This document shows, in pieces, positions 5,671 to 12,802 of a stretch of DNA of 14,626 bases. Position numbers and translations under genes: made by a program. The DNA comes from an uncultured Bacteroidales bacterium. GTDB lineage: Bacteria; Bacteroidota; Bacteroidia; Bacteroidales; UBA932. The notes under the pieces were generated by a model. It saw only the letters and a program-made list of their open reading frames with translations, did not search any database and was not told the DNA's origin. Each line of letters opens with the position of its first letter. The stretch's first letter is position 1. Location of the stretch: NCBI GenBank assembly GCA_946405485.1, contig CAMJHJ010000033.1, positions 1 to 14,626 on the forward strand. The letters run 5' to 3'.

Positions 5671-8601
5671 TTACCGGGCGATCATGGCCCGGTTAGACTT
5701 ACCGTCTATGCAGATGCGCAGGGGATCCGGGAAGCGGACATGACGCACATAAGGCGTTTCCGAGACAGCCGGCAGCGCGTCCAGGACCGCAAAATCAAGG
5801 CCTTCCTCCTTGCGCGCGAATTCATTGACATTGATGTATCCGACATTGAAGGAAGTCAGGTTCTGAAAGAAATGCGTCCCCTGGCTAGGGTCGATCTGGA
5901 AGTGCTCCAAGGCACATTCTACGATGGCCTTCGCTTCGGAAATGTCGCTCCAACGGACCGGGACGCCCAACGAAGGCTGCGTCGTCCCCCAGCGTCCGAA
6001 TCCGATAAGGACATACCCCAGACCCTCTTTCTGCATCTGCGCATTGATGGCAGACACGTCGCGAGCCATATCGTAAGTCTTCAAGACATCCCAGGCCGCC
6101 GGTTTGATATAAACGACGTCCTGCACGCCTTCCACCCATCCGGTACCCAGCGCGCAACGGGAAGTCAGGATGGATCCGGACTGGTCCACCTGATCCCAGT
6201 TAACCTCCGCATAACGCGTATCGACTGAAATCGGGCGCACCTGCAGGACAGAGAAAACCGTTTCGCCGGAGGGTTCCACCTCCGCCGCGAACTCAATCTC
6301 CACGTCGCATTTCATCTCATCCTTCGTAATCTCCAACAAGCGGGCCGTGATCTGCGCCAGCGGGACCGTGTTGTATTTCAGCATCTGGGCGAAGGTGATA
6401 TACTTCGGTCCTTCGGGGAAAGCGGAATCCACGATCCGCATGTTGGCCATATCCCAGGTGGAAGCGACCTTTGCGAAGGACGGGAAAGCGTAACAATCCG
6501 TGACATTGAGCTTTTCGAGGTTGACGGCATCGTCGACGGACGTCCGGAACTGTTCCGGGCGCAGGTTGAGAGCATAGACCGTCTTCTGCGTGTCACTCAT
6601 CGTCAGGTCTGGCGTCGAAGTCTGCAGGACATGCTTCGGATAGCGGGGTGAGAAACGCAGGACCTGCTCGCCGTCCACGACGGCTTTACCCAGGCCGTAA
6701 GCCAGCTTCACGATTCCCTCTTCCGCCTTCTCATGCCCGACGGGATAGAAGTTGAGCGAACGGGCCACGCCGGACAACGTCGGGAAATACAGGCCGCCCT
6801 CCACACTCCCGCAAACCTCCTGGATCACGATGGCCATCTTCTCCTCGGAGATGACGTTGCCGGAGGAAACGACATAGCCGCGGGCTGAAGCGAAGAACGT
6901 ACTGGCATACACGCTCTTGATCGCCTTGGAAAGGAGCCGGAGCTGCTGGTCTTCATTCTCCACGTGCGGGACCATATAAGTCGAATAGACGCCGGCAAAG
7001 GGCTGATGGTAAGAGTCCTCCAGTTTGGAAGAGGAACGCACGGCCAGCGGCCGCCGGGAAACCCGCGCGAAGATGCGGAGCGCGTCCATCAGATCCTGCG
7101 GCAGGCGCGACGCGACAAACTCGGACAGGATGTCGATGTCGGAAGTGTCGGAATTGACGATATAGGTCAGACCGTTTTCAGCGATGAAACGGTCAAAGAA
7201 ATCAGTCGTAATCACCAAGGTCCGGGGCACGGACACGCGCACATCTTCCCATTGGTCATACAGATTGTATTTCTGGAGGATGTGGTTCAGGAAGGCCAGG
7301 CCGCGTGCCTTGCCTCCCAGTGAGCCGCTGCCGAAGCGGGAGAACCAGACCGTGTCATTGAATGTCTCCGGATTGAAAGCCGCGACGACGCCCAGCGCCT
7401 GGGAGATGCGGAAATCATGGATCAGCTTGACATCGTGGTCCCGGTGCGATTCGAAGGTGGCATAATCCGTCGCCCGGATGGGCTTGAGGATGCGAGCCAG
7501 CGGGAAAAGCCCGCGCGCGTACAGCCATTTGGAAAGATAGTTGTTGTCCGAAAGATGGCGGAAAGCCCTGGGTTGGATCTCCCGGATGACCATCTCGAAC
7601 TCATAGAGGTCCCTGGCTCGCGCGATCTCCTCCCCGCTGTCGGGATCCTTGACGACAAAGTCACCGAATCCGAATTCCCGCTCCATATAATCTTCCAGTT
7701 CCTGGGTCAGGATCTTGGAGCGCTTGTTAAGGAATCCGACACCCAGTTCCCTGGCAACCTCACGCATGTTTTCCTGCGAGGACTGCATCAGGAAGGGCAT
7801 TCTGGGATCGTCCGCACGGATCATCTTGCAAAGGTCCACGCCCGCATCCGACTTTTCATCGGCACGTTTGTCCCCTTTCTTCAAGACGAAGCCTACATCG
7901 GAGATCACTCCCAACAGGTTGTTCTTGTACTTCTGGTATAAGGCGACCGCATCGGCGTAATTGTTCGCCATCAGGAGCTTGGGGCGGGAACGTTTCCGCT
8001 GGATCTGCTCCCGCTCGTTGAGCGTGTCCTTGATGGAAGAAGCGTTCTGCTGGAGGACGATCTTGTACAAGGCGGGAAGATAGGTGGAGATATAGCGGAT
8101 GGAATCCTCCACAAAAAGGATGGCGCGCACGCCGGACCCCAGGACATCATCCTCCGAATTCTTCCGGTCCTCGATCAACTTGATGATCGCAATGAGGAGG
8201 TCGGCGGAATTGTTCCAGCGGAAAATGTAATCAATGCAGGAGGTGTCGTAGTTCTCAAACTTGCGGTACACCTCCCGCGAAAACGAGGACATCAAGACAA
8301 TCGGCATCTCAGGGTCGTAGGCCTTGGCCCTGGTCGAGAAATCAAATACGCTGATCTCACCCACGAAATACATCGTGATGACGAGGTCGAAACGTTCCCC
8401 TTTTTCAAGGAGGTCCAGAGCCTGCGCCGTCGTCTCCACACGCCGGATCTCGGGCGGGTTACTCAACTCGAGCTCCGCATACTCCTGGGAAATCTGTTTC
8501 TCAATACGACCGTCCTCCTCCAGGGAGAAACGGTCGTAGCTGCTGCAAATCAGCAGGATCCGGCGGACCCTGCGAGCCATCAATGCCGACTGTTCTTTCA
8601 T
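5671..8601 (-). CDS. Large PEP/pyruvate-binding (PPDK_N) protein with two N-terminal receiver-like domains
   Basis: The 976 residues form at least four parts. Residues 13-145 resemble a degenerate receiver: the phosphoacceptor position reads VITMYF. Residues 158-300 look like a complete receiver, with an acidic pair (VED, 164-166), Asp235 (VISDVG), Ser274/275 and Lys293. Residues about 420-795 are a pyruvate-phosphate-dikinase ATP-grasp domain, with GSLGGKARG at 425-433, VRSSSKLEDS at 521-530, FAGVYSTY at 535-542 and LQVRPI at 786-791. Residues 795-976 are a C-terminal segment not assigned to a named domain, with GFGRWGTTQPSLG near 867-879. PEP synthase and PPDK need a phosphohistidine swivel domain (T-S-H-A motif) and a PEP-binding barrel. 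Neither is present, so ordinary PEP synthase activity is unlikely. A regulatory kinase or phosphotransfer role is possible but unproven. The start codon lies 3 nt after the gdhA stop, so the two are surely co-transcribed. Confidence 0.85.
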   Translation of the reverse strand: MKEQSALMARRVRRILLICSSYDRFSLEEDGRIEKQISQEYAELELSNPPEIRRVETTAQALDLLEKGERFDLVITMYFVGEISVFDFSTRAKAYDPEMPIVLMSSFSREVYRKFENYDTSCIDYIFRWNNSADLLIAIIKLIEDRKNSEDDVLGSGVRAILFVEDSIRYISTYLPALYKIVLQQNASSIKDTLNEREQIQRKRSRPKLLMANNYADAVALYQKYKNNLLGVISDVGFVLKKGDKRADEKSDAGVDLCKMIRADDPRMPFLMQSSQENMREVARELGVGFLNKRSKILTQELEDYMEREFGFGDFVVKDPDSGEEIARARDLYEFEMVIREIQPRAFRHLSDNNYLSKWLYARGLFPLARILKPIRATDYATFESHRDHDVKLIHDFRISQALGVVAAFNPETFNDTVWFSRFGSGSLGGKARGLAFLNHILQKYNLYDQWEDVRVSVPRTLVITTDFFDRFIAENGLTYIVNSDTSDIDILSEFVASRLPQDLMDALRIFARVSRRPLAVRSSSKLEDSYHQPFAGVYSTYMVPHVENEDQQLRLLSKAIKSVYASTFFASARGYVVSSGNVISEEKMAIVIQEVCGSVEGGLYFPTLSGVARSLNFYPVGHEKAEEGIVKLAYGLGKAVVDGEQVLRFSPRYPKHVLQTSTPDLTMSDTQKTVYALNLRPEQFRTSVDDAVNLEKLNVTDCYAFPSFAKVASTWDMANMRIVDSAFPEGPKYITFAQMLKYNTVPLAQITARLLEITKDEMKCDVEIEFAAEVEPSGETVFSVLQVRPISVDTRYAEVNWDQVDQSGSILTSRCALGTGWVEGVQDVVYIKPAAWDVLKTYDMARDVSAINAQMQKEGLGYVLIGFGRWGTTQPSLGVPVRWSDISEAKAIVECALEHFQIDPSQGTHFFQNLTSFNVGYINVNEFARKEEGLDFAVLDALPAVSETPYVRHVRFPDPLRICIDGKSNRAMIAR

Positions 8602-8604
8602 TCT

Positions 8605-9960
8605 TTATACGAGTCCCTGGTCCATCATCGCATTGGCGACCTTGATGAAGCCGGCGATATTGGCACCCTTGACATAGTTGACATAACCGTCCTCCTCCGT
8701 GCCGTACTTGATGCAAGCCGCATGGATATCGGACATGATCCGGTGGAGCTGGGCGTCCACTTCCTCGGAAGTCCAGCGCTGACGGATGGAGTTCTGGGTC
8801 ATTTCCAGACCGGAAGTGGCCACGCCGCCGGCATTGGACGCCTTACCCGGGGAATAAAGGATCTTCGCGGACTGGAACACCTCGATCGCCTCCGGCGTGG
8901 AAGGCATGTTGGCGCCTTCCGTGACGCAATAGCAACCGTTCGCGACCAGCGTACGTGCGGCATCGCCGTTGAGCTCGTTCTGGGTCGCGCAAGGCATGGC
9001 GATATCGCATTTGATGCCCCATGGCTTCTCTCCCGGGAAATACTTCGCATCCGGATATTTCACCGCATATTCCTTAATACGGCCGCGGACTACGTTCTTC
9101 AGATGCTGGACATAGGCGAACTTCTCTTCGTCAAGTCCGGCAGGGTCGTAGACGAAGCCGTCGGAGTCGGAAAGGGTTACGACCTTGGCTCCCAGCCGCA
9201 TCGCCTTCTGCGCGGCATACTGGGCCACGTTGCCTGCACCCGAGATGACGACCGTCTGGCCCTCGAAGCCCTTGCCGCGGGTTGCGAGCATCTCCTGCGC
9301 GAAATAGCAGGCGCCGTATCCGGTCGCTTCCGGACGCAGCAGGCTGCCACCCCAGGCCTGGCCCTTACCGGTCAGGGTGCCGGTAAACTCGTCGCGCAGA
9401 CGCTTGTACTGGCCGAAAAGGAAACCGACTTCACGGCCACCCACGCCGATGTCACCGGCCGGCACGTCCGTATCGGCACCGATATACTTCTGGAGTTCGC
9501 TCATGAAGCTCTGGCAGAACCGCATCACTTCCGAATCCGACTTGCCTCGGGGGTTGAAATCGGAACCGCCCTTGCCGCCACCCATGGGAAGCGTGGTCAG
9601 GCTGTTCTTGAAAGTCTGTTCGAAAGCGAGGAACTTCATGATACTGAGGTTCACGCTCGGATGGAAACGGATGCCGCCCTTATAGGGGCCGATCGCGCTG
9701 TTCATCTGCACACGGAATCCGCGGTTGATGTGGATCTCTCCGCTGTCATCCATCCAGGGGACGCGGAAAATGATCACCCGTTCAGGCTCCACGATCCGCT
9801 CCATGATCTTGTTCTCGATCAGATGCGGATACGCTTGCAGGTAAGGAGCAACGCTGGTCAGGACCTCCCGCACAGCCTGATGGAACTCAAGCTCACCGGG
9901 ATTCTTCGCAATCAGGTCGGACATGAATGTCTCGACGTACTTCTGGGCAAATTTCTCCAT
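8605..9960 (-). CDS. gdhA: NADP-dependent glutamate dehydrogenase
   Basis: This enzyme assimilates ammonia by reductive amination of 2-oxoglutarate to glutamate. The 451-residue product has the length of hexameric bacterial GDH. The substrate-binding lysines are Lys94 (GPYKGG), Lys118 and the catalytic-site Lys130 (PMGGGKGGSD), and the catalytic aspartate is in PAGDIGVGGRE (Asp170). The Rossmann loop is GAGNVA at 241-246. SDSDG at 264-268, after the second beta strand, is the pattern of NADP-preferring enzymes. The ATG at 9960 gives the normal N terminus. gdhA is the first gene of a minus-strand pair with the PPDK_N protein downstream. It is divergent from an EamA permease across 129 bp. No clean TAnnTTTG promoter was found for it; TATCTTGT at 10020-10013 is the nearest candidate. 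Confidence 0.97.
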   Translation of the reverse strand: MEKFAQKYVETFMSDLIAKNPGELEFHQAVREVLTSVAPYLQAYPHLIENKIMERIVEPERVIIFRVPWMDDSGEIHINRGFRVQMNSAIGPYKGGIRFHPSVNLSIMKFLAFEQTFKNSLTTLPMGGGKGGSDFNPRGKSDSEVMRFCQSFMSELQKYIGADTDVPAGDIGVGGREVGFLFGQYKRLRDEFTGTLTGKGQAWGGSLLRPEATGYGACYFAQEMLATRGKGFEGQTVVISGAGNVAQYAAQKAMRLGAKVVTLSDSDGFVYDPAGLDEEKFAYVQHLKNVVRGRIKEYAVKYPDAKYFPGEKPWGIKCDIAMPCATQNELNGDAARTLVANGCYCVTEGANMPSTPEAIEVFQSAKILYSPGKASNAGGVATSGLEMTQNSIRQRWTSEEVDAQLHRIMSDIHAACIKYGTEEDGYVNYVKGANIAGFIKVANAMMDQGLV

Positions 9961-10039
9961 AAGAATCAGGTTTTACACTAAACTAACAATAAAGAAAAAC
10001 TACTAACATCCGACAAGATAGGAAAAAATGCCCAAAACT

Positions 10040-10056
10040 GTTCCGGAGACGGGAAC
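10040..10056. promoter_or_regulatory. Inverted repeat in the gdhA-eamA divergent region
   Basis: GTTCC-N7-GGAAC is a perfect 5-bp-arm dyad of 17 bp, placed about 80 bp upstream of the gdhA start and about 20 bp upstream of the eamA -7 element. That is a plausible operator position for either gene. It is followed by a T-rich run on the + strand and could alternatively form a small RNA hairpin. No regulator can be assigned. Confidence 0.25.
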
Positions 10057-10074
10057 TTTTTAAAAATATTTTAA

Positions 10075-10082
10075 TAGTTTTG
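10075..10082 (+). promoter_or_regulatory. -7 element upstream of the EamA permease gene
   Basis: TAGTTTTG matches TAnnTTTG exactly, but no TTG is found at -33. The motif ends only 7 nt before the ATG at 10090, so the transcript would be leaderless or nearly so. Confidence 0.4.
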
Positions 10083-10089
10083 CCGTCCG

Positions 10090-11025
10090 ATGGCACACCT
10101 GGGGGAAATACTTTCACTGATTGTCGCATTCTGCTGGACCGCTACCGCGTTGGCCGCAGACGAAGCCAGCCACCGCATCGGAGCCATGAGCGTCAACGTG
10201 ATCCGGCTCTTGCTCGGGTCCGTTTTCCTGGGCCTGATCCTCTGGCTGACCACCGGAACACCCTATCCCGCCTTTGCCGACGGCAAGGCCTGGCTGTGGC
10301 TGGCCTTGTCAGCCCTGGTCGGCTATCTGTTCGGTGACTGGTGTCTCTTCAACAGCTATCTGGTCATCGGCGCCCGCTTCGGGCAGTTATTCATGACGCT
10401 CGCGCCCGTAATGGCAGCCATTTCCGCCTGGGCGCTGCTGGGCGAGACATTGAGTCTCAGATCCATCCTGGCTATGGCGGTCACTTTGAGCGGCATCGCC
10501 ATCTCCATCCTGAGCCGGGACAAAGACCATCATATCCGTTCCACTCTGCCGTTGAAAGGCATTTTGCTGGGAATCGGTGCCGGAACCGGTCAGGGTGTAG
10601 GCCTCGTACTCAGCAAAATCGGCATGCAGCACTATTCCGCCGCCATCCCGCCCGATGCGCCTGCGATGATGGAGACGATGATGCCCTTCGCGGCCACGAT
10701 GATCCGTGCTCTGATAGGAGGTTTCAGTTTCTTGCTTGTCATGACGCTTACGCGGCAGAGTCACATGCTCCGAGCCGCATTGAAGGAGAAGAAGGGCATG
10801 CGCTATACGGTTCTGACCACCCTGTTCGGCCCCGTACTGGGAGTTTCCCTCTCACTGATGGCGGTCCGCTATGCCAATGCCGGCATCGCTTCCACCCTGA
10901 TGGCTTTGACGCCCGTGCTGATCATCCTCCCTTATGCCCTGATCCACAAACAACGGGTTCGCGCACGGGAATTAATAGGAGTTGCTGTCAGCATGACCGG
11001 TGTCGCCCTTTTTTTTTTGCTGTAA
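10090..11025 (+). CDS. EamA/DMT-superfamily permease
   Basis: The 311-residue protein is an inner-membrane transporter of the drug/metabolite transporter type. It has about ten hydrophobic segments arranged as two EamA repeats. The first repeat ends near GETLSLRSILAMAVTLSGIAIS (a typical E-x-L-S followed by a helix). The second ends with the equivalent ARELIGVAVSMTGVALFFLL. A central hydrophilic linker lies around residues 143-155 (SRDKDHHIRS). Substrates of this superfamily include amino acids, nucleotide sugars and metabolites, and sequence alone does not identify one. It sits directly upstream of the attenuated trpB2 gene, which invites a guess at an aromatic amino acid, but trpB2 has its own promoter. 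The 3' end of the gene contains a run of ten T (11009-11018). A weak AT-only stem (11024-11030 with 11034-11040) follows the stop. Confidence 0.85.
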   Translation: MAHLGEILSLIVAFCWTATALAADEASHRIGAMSVNVIRLLLGSVFLGLILWLTTGTPYPAFADGKAWLWLALSALVGYLFGDWCLFNSYLVIGARFGQLFMTLAPVMAAISAWALLGETLSLRSILAMAVTLSGIAISILSRDKDHHIRSTLPLKGILLGIGAGTGQGVGLVLSKIGMQHYSAAIPPDAPAMMETMMPFAATMIRALIGGFSFLLVMTLTRQSHMLRAALKEKKGMRYTVLTTLFGPVLGVSLSLMAVRYANAGIASTLMALTPVLIILPYALIHKQRVRARELIGVAVSMTGVALFFLL

Positions 11026-11052
11026 AAAATTCGATTTTTTTCAAAAAAAGGC

Positions 11053-11082
11053 TTGCAGATAAAAATTTATTCCCTACCTTTG
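11053..11082 (+). promoter_or_regulatory. Promoter of the trp leader and trpB2, Bacteroidota type
   Basis: TTG at 11053-11055, a 19-bp spacer, then TACCTTTG at 11075-11082 is a full match to the Bacteroidota consensus with ideal spacing, the best promoter in the window. Transcription should begin near 11087-11090, only a few bases before the leader-peptide ATG at 11092. An AT-rich stretch upstream (11024-11050) could act as an UP-like element. Confidence 0.8.
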
Positions 11083-11091
11083 GTTCCAGCA

Positions 11092-11166
11092 ATGAGACAC
11101 AACGCAGCATATTCTTTCTTCTGGTGGCGCCTGTTTGATACGATCGGACAGGAGTTATCGGTGTAG
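11092..11166 (+). CDS. trpL: trp leader peptide (24 residues, tandem Trp codons)
   Basis: The small open frame starts MRHNAAYSFFWWRLF and ends ELSV before TAG. Codons 11 and 12 (11122-11127) are both TGG, the rare tandem arrangement used by trp leader peptides to sense charged tRNA-Trp. They lie 2 nt before the first hairpin arm of the attenuator. The ATG follows the predicted transcription start by only a few bases, so this is probably the first thing translated on the transcript. Its role is cis-acting: the act of translating it, not the product, matters. No Shine-Dalgarno is possible in so short a leader, which is acceptable in Bacteroidota. Evidence is positional and structural; there is no homology call because leader peptides are poorly conserved. 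Confidence 0.8.
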   Translation: MRHNAAYSFFWWRLFDTIGQELSV

Positions 11167-11246
11167 ATGTGTCTGCGCTCAATGCGAGCCTAAAATAGAC
11201 AAAGTTTAACTTGATGCTGTCCGGTCAGACCGGACAGCATTTTTTT
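11130..11246 (+). promoter_or_regulatory. Tryptophan-type transcription attenuator
   Basis: Four RNA segments can pair in mutually exclusive ways. Segment 1 (11130-11139, CCTGTTTGAT) pairs with segment 2 (11143-11152, ATCGGACAGG) over 10 bp including two G-U, with a 3-nt loop, directly after the Trp codons. Segment 2 (11142-11151) can instead pair with 11217-11226 over 10 bp with one G-U. Those bases include most of the 5' arm of the terminator (segment 3). Segments 3 and 4 form the terminator. A ribosome stalled on the Trp codons would cover segment 1, free segment 2 and block termination. A ribosome reaching the stop at 11164-11166 would cover part of segment 2 and allow termination. A middle stem (TGTCT 11170-11174 with AGACA 11197-11201, inner GCTC/GAGC) may bring segments 2 and 3 together. 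The model is that of enterobacterial trp; its action here is inferred. Confidence 0.8.
11214..11246 (+). terminator. Intrinsic terminator of the trp attenuator
   Basis: ATGCTGTCCGGT (11214-11225) and ACCGGACAGCAT (11229-11240) form a perfect 12-bp stem with loop CAG. Seven consecutive T (11240-11246) follow, the first belonging to the stem. It lies 44 nt before the trpB2 ATG, so it can only act as a regulated terminator for that gene, or additionally end read-through from the permease gene. Confidence 0.93.
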
Positions 11247-11290
11247 ATAAACCGACAAGTATTTAACTTTACATAAATTTTCAAAGCATT

Positions 11291-12655
11291 ATGAAACAGA
11301 AAAAATTCATCCTCCCCGAGAGTGAGATCCCGCAGGCATGGTTCAACATCCAGGCAGTGATGCCCAACAAGCCTCAGCCCATCCTTCATCCCGGCACCCG
11401 TCAGCCCCTCAAGGCGGAAGACCTTTATCCGATCTTCTGCGAAGAATGCTCCAACCAGGAACTGGATACGGTCCACGAATGGATCCCCATCCCGGAGGAG
11501 GTCCGTCAGCAATATGCGGCCTATCGTTGTACTCCGCTGGTCCGCGCCTATGAACTCGAAGAAGCACTCGGTACTCCGGCGCATATCTATTTCAAGAATG
11601 AGAGCGTCTCCCCTGCCGGTTCACACAAACTGAACTCCGCTTTGGCGCAGGCCTACTATGCCAAGAAGCAGGGCATCACCAATATCACTACAGAGACCGG
11701 CGCCGGCCAGTGGGGCGGTGCCCTTTCCTACGCGGCCAAGAAATTCGGCATCGAATGCGCCGTCTACATGGTCAAGGCCAGCTATAACCAGAAGCCTTAC
11801 CGCCGTTCCATCATGCAGACCTTCGGTGCCGCGATCACTCCTTCGCCGTCCATGTCCACCCGTGCCGGCAAGGACATCCTGACCGTCAATCCCAACGACC
11901 AGGGTTCCCTGGGCTGCGCAATTTCCGAGGCCATCGAACTGGCCGTGAGCACGCCGAACTGCAAATACACCCTCGGTTCCGTGCTGAACCACGTCTGCCT
12001 GCACCAGACCGTCATCGGCCTGGAGGCGGAGAAGCAGATGGCCCTGGCCGGAGAATATCCGGACATCGTGATCGCCTGCTTCGGCGGCGGTTCCAACTTC
12101 AGCGGCATCGCTTATCCTTTCATGCGCCACAACATCCAGGACGGCAAGAAGACCCGTTTCATCGCGGCCGAGCCCGCCTCCTGCCCGAAGCTGACGCGCG
12201 GCAAATTCGAATATGACTTCGGTGACGAAGCGGGCATGACTCCCCTGCTGCCCATGTATACGATCGGACATACTTTCAAGCCCGCGACCATCCACGCCGG
12301 TGGCCTGAGGTATCACGGTGCCGGTGTCATCATGTCCCAGCTGATGAAAGACGGCTTCATGGAGGCCGTGGACTTCGACCAGACGGAGACTTTCAAGGCC
12401 GGCGTACTCTTCGCACGCACCGAAGGCATCATCCCTGCACCGGAATCCTGCCATGCCATCGCCGCGACGATCCAGGAAGCGCTGAAATGCAAGGTGACGG
12501 GTGAACAGAAGACGATCCTCTTCAACCTTTCAGGGCACGGTTTCGTGGATATGGCGGCTTATGACCAGTATTTCTCCGGTGAGATGATTAACTATCGTCC
12601 TTCCGAGGAGGAACTGGCGAAGTACATGGCCAGCGCCGACGCCCTGAACCAGTAA
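11291..12655 (+). CDS. trpB: Tryptophan synthase beta chain, TrpB2 class
   Basis: TrpB joins indole and serine to make tryptophan using pyridoxal phosphate. The 454-residue product is longer than the usual TrpB1 (about 400) and has TrpB2 features. It has an N-terminal extension with RCTPLVRAYELEEAL, SPAGSHKLNSA around the PLP lysine Lys113 (TrpB1 has G-A-H-K-I-N-N), and ETGAGQWG at 135-142 (Trp where TrpB1 has His) with catalytic Glu135. The PLP phosphate loop is GGGSN at 265-269. TrpB2 proteins are generally encoded away from trpA and are proposed to salvage free indole or work independently of TrpA. No trpA or other trp gene is in the window. The attenuator ahead of this gene ties its expression to tryptophan supply. 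A convergent GH2 gene lies downstream. Confidence 0.94.
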   Translation: MKQKKFILPESEIPQAWFNIQAVMPNKPQPILHPGTRQPLKAEDLYPIFCEECSNQELDTVHEWIPIPEEVRQQYAAYRCTPLVRAYELEEALGTPAHIYFKNESVSPAGSHKLNSALAQAYYAKKQGITNITTETGAGQWGGALSYAAKKFGIECAVYMVKASYNQKPYRRSIMQTFGAAITPSPSMSTRAGKDILTVNPNDQGSLGCAISEAIELAVSTPNCKYTLGSVLNHVCLHQTVIGLEAEKQMALAGEYPDIVIACFGGGSNFSGIAYPFMRHNIQDGKKTRFIAAEPASCPKLTRGKFEYDFGDEAGMTPLLPMYTIGHTFKPATIHAGGLRYHGAGVIMSQLMKDGFMEAVDFDQTETFKAGVLFARTEGIIPAPESCHAIAATIQEALKCKVTGEQKTILFNLSGHGFVDMAAYDQYFSGEMINYRPSEEELAKYMASADALNQ

Positions 12656-12670
12656 GTCTTACACTAAGGT

Positions 12671-12751
12671 AGCGGACGCCGTCCAGGCCTGTCAGGAGCG
12701 AATGTTTGACCCTTCGGGGAATGCTCCTGCCAGTCCTGGGCGGCGCCCGCT
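12671..12751. terminator. Long imperfect hairpin between convergent trpB2 and GH2 genes
   Basis: The outer stem pairs 12671-12687 with 12735-12751 over 17 positions, with one A-C mismatch and one G-U. A 5x5 internal loop follows, then CAGGAGC (12693-12699) with GCTCCTG (12723-12729). At the tip is CCC-TTCG-GGG (12710-12719), a stable UUCG tetraloop hairpin. No T tract follows on either strand, so it is not a textbook intrinsic terminator. It may still block transcription both ways, protect the mRNA 3' end, or be a dispersed repeat. Confidence 0.5.
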
Positions 12752-12802
12752 TTCAATCGTTTCATCCCTGCAAATGCGCTCCCACAGCCCGTCATCGGTC
12801 CC

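Noticed and set aside
5673..5693. ACCGGGC-N7-GCCCGGT hairpin at the end of the PPDK_N gene as a terminator
   Set aside because: A real 7-bp GC stem, but it overlaps the stop codon and no T tract follows on either strand. It may help end transcription between the convergent genes, but the evidence is insufficient.
8722..9981. Plus-strand open frame of 419 codons opposite gdhA
   Set aside because: gdhA has all its catalytic motifs in the other strand. This frame has no domain pattern and would need to start inside the gdhA 3' end.
11264..11281. A second promoter between the attenuator and trpB2
   Set aside because: TAACTTTA and TAAATTTT are near-matches to TAnnTTTG, but neither has a TTG at the right distance and the region is AT-rich.
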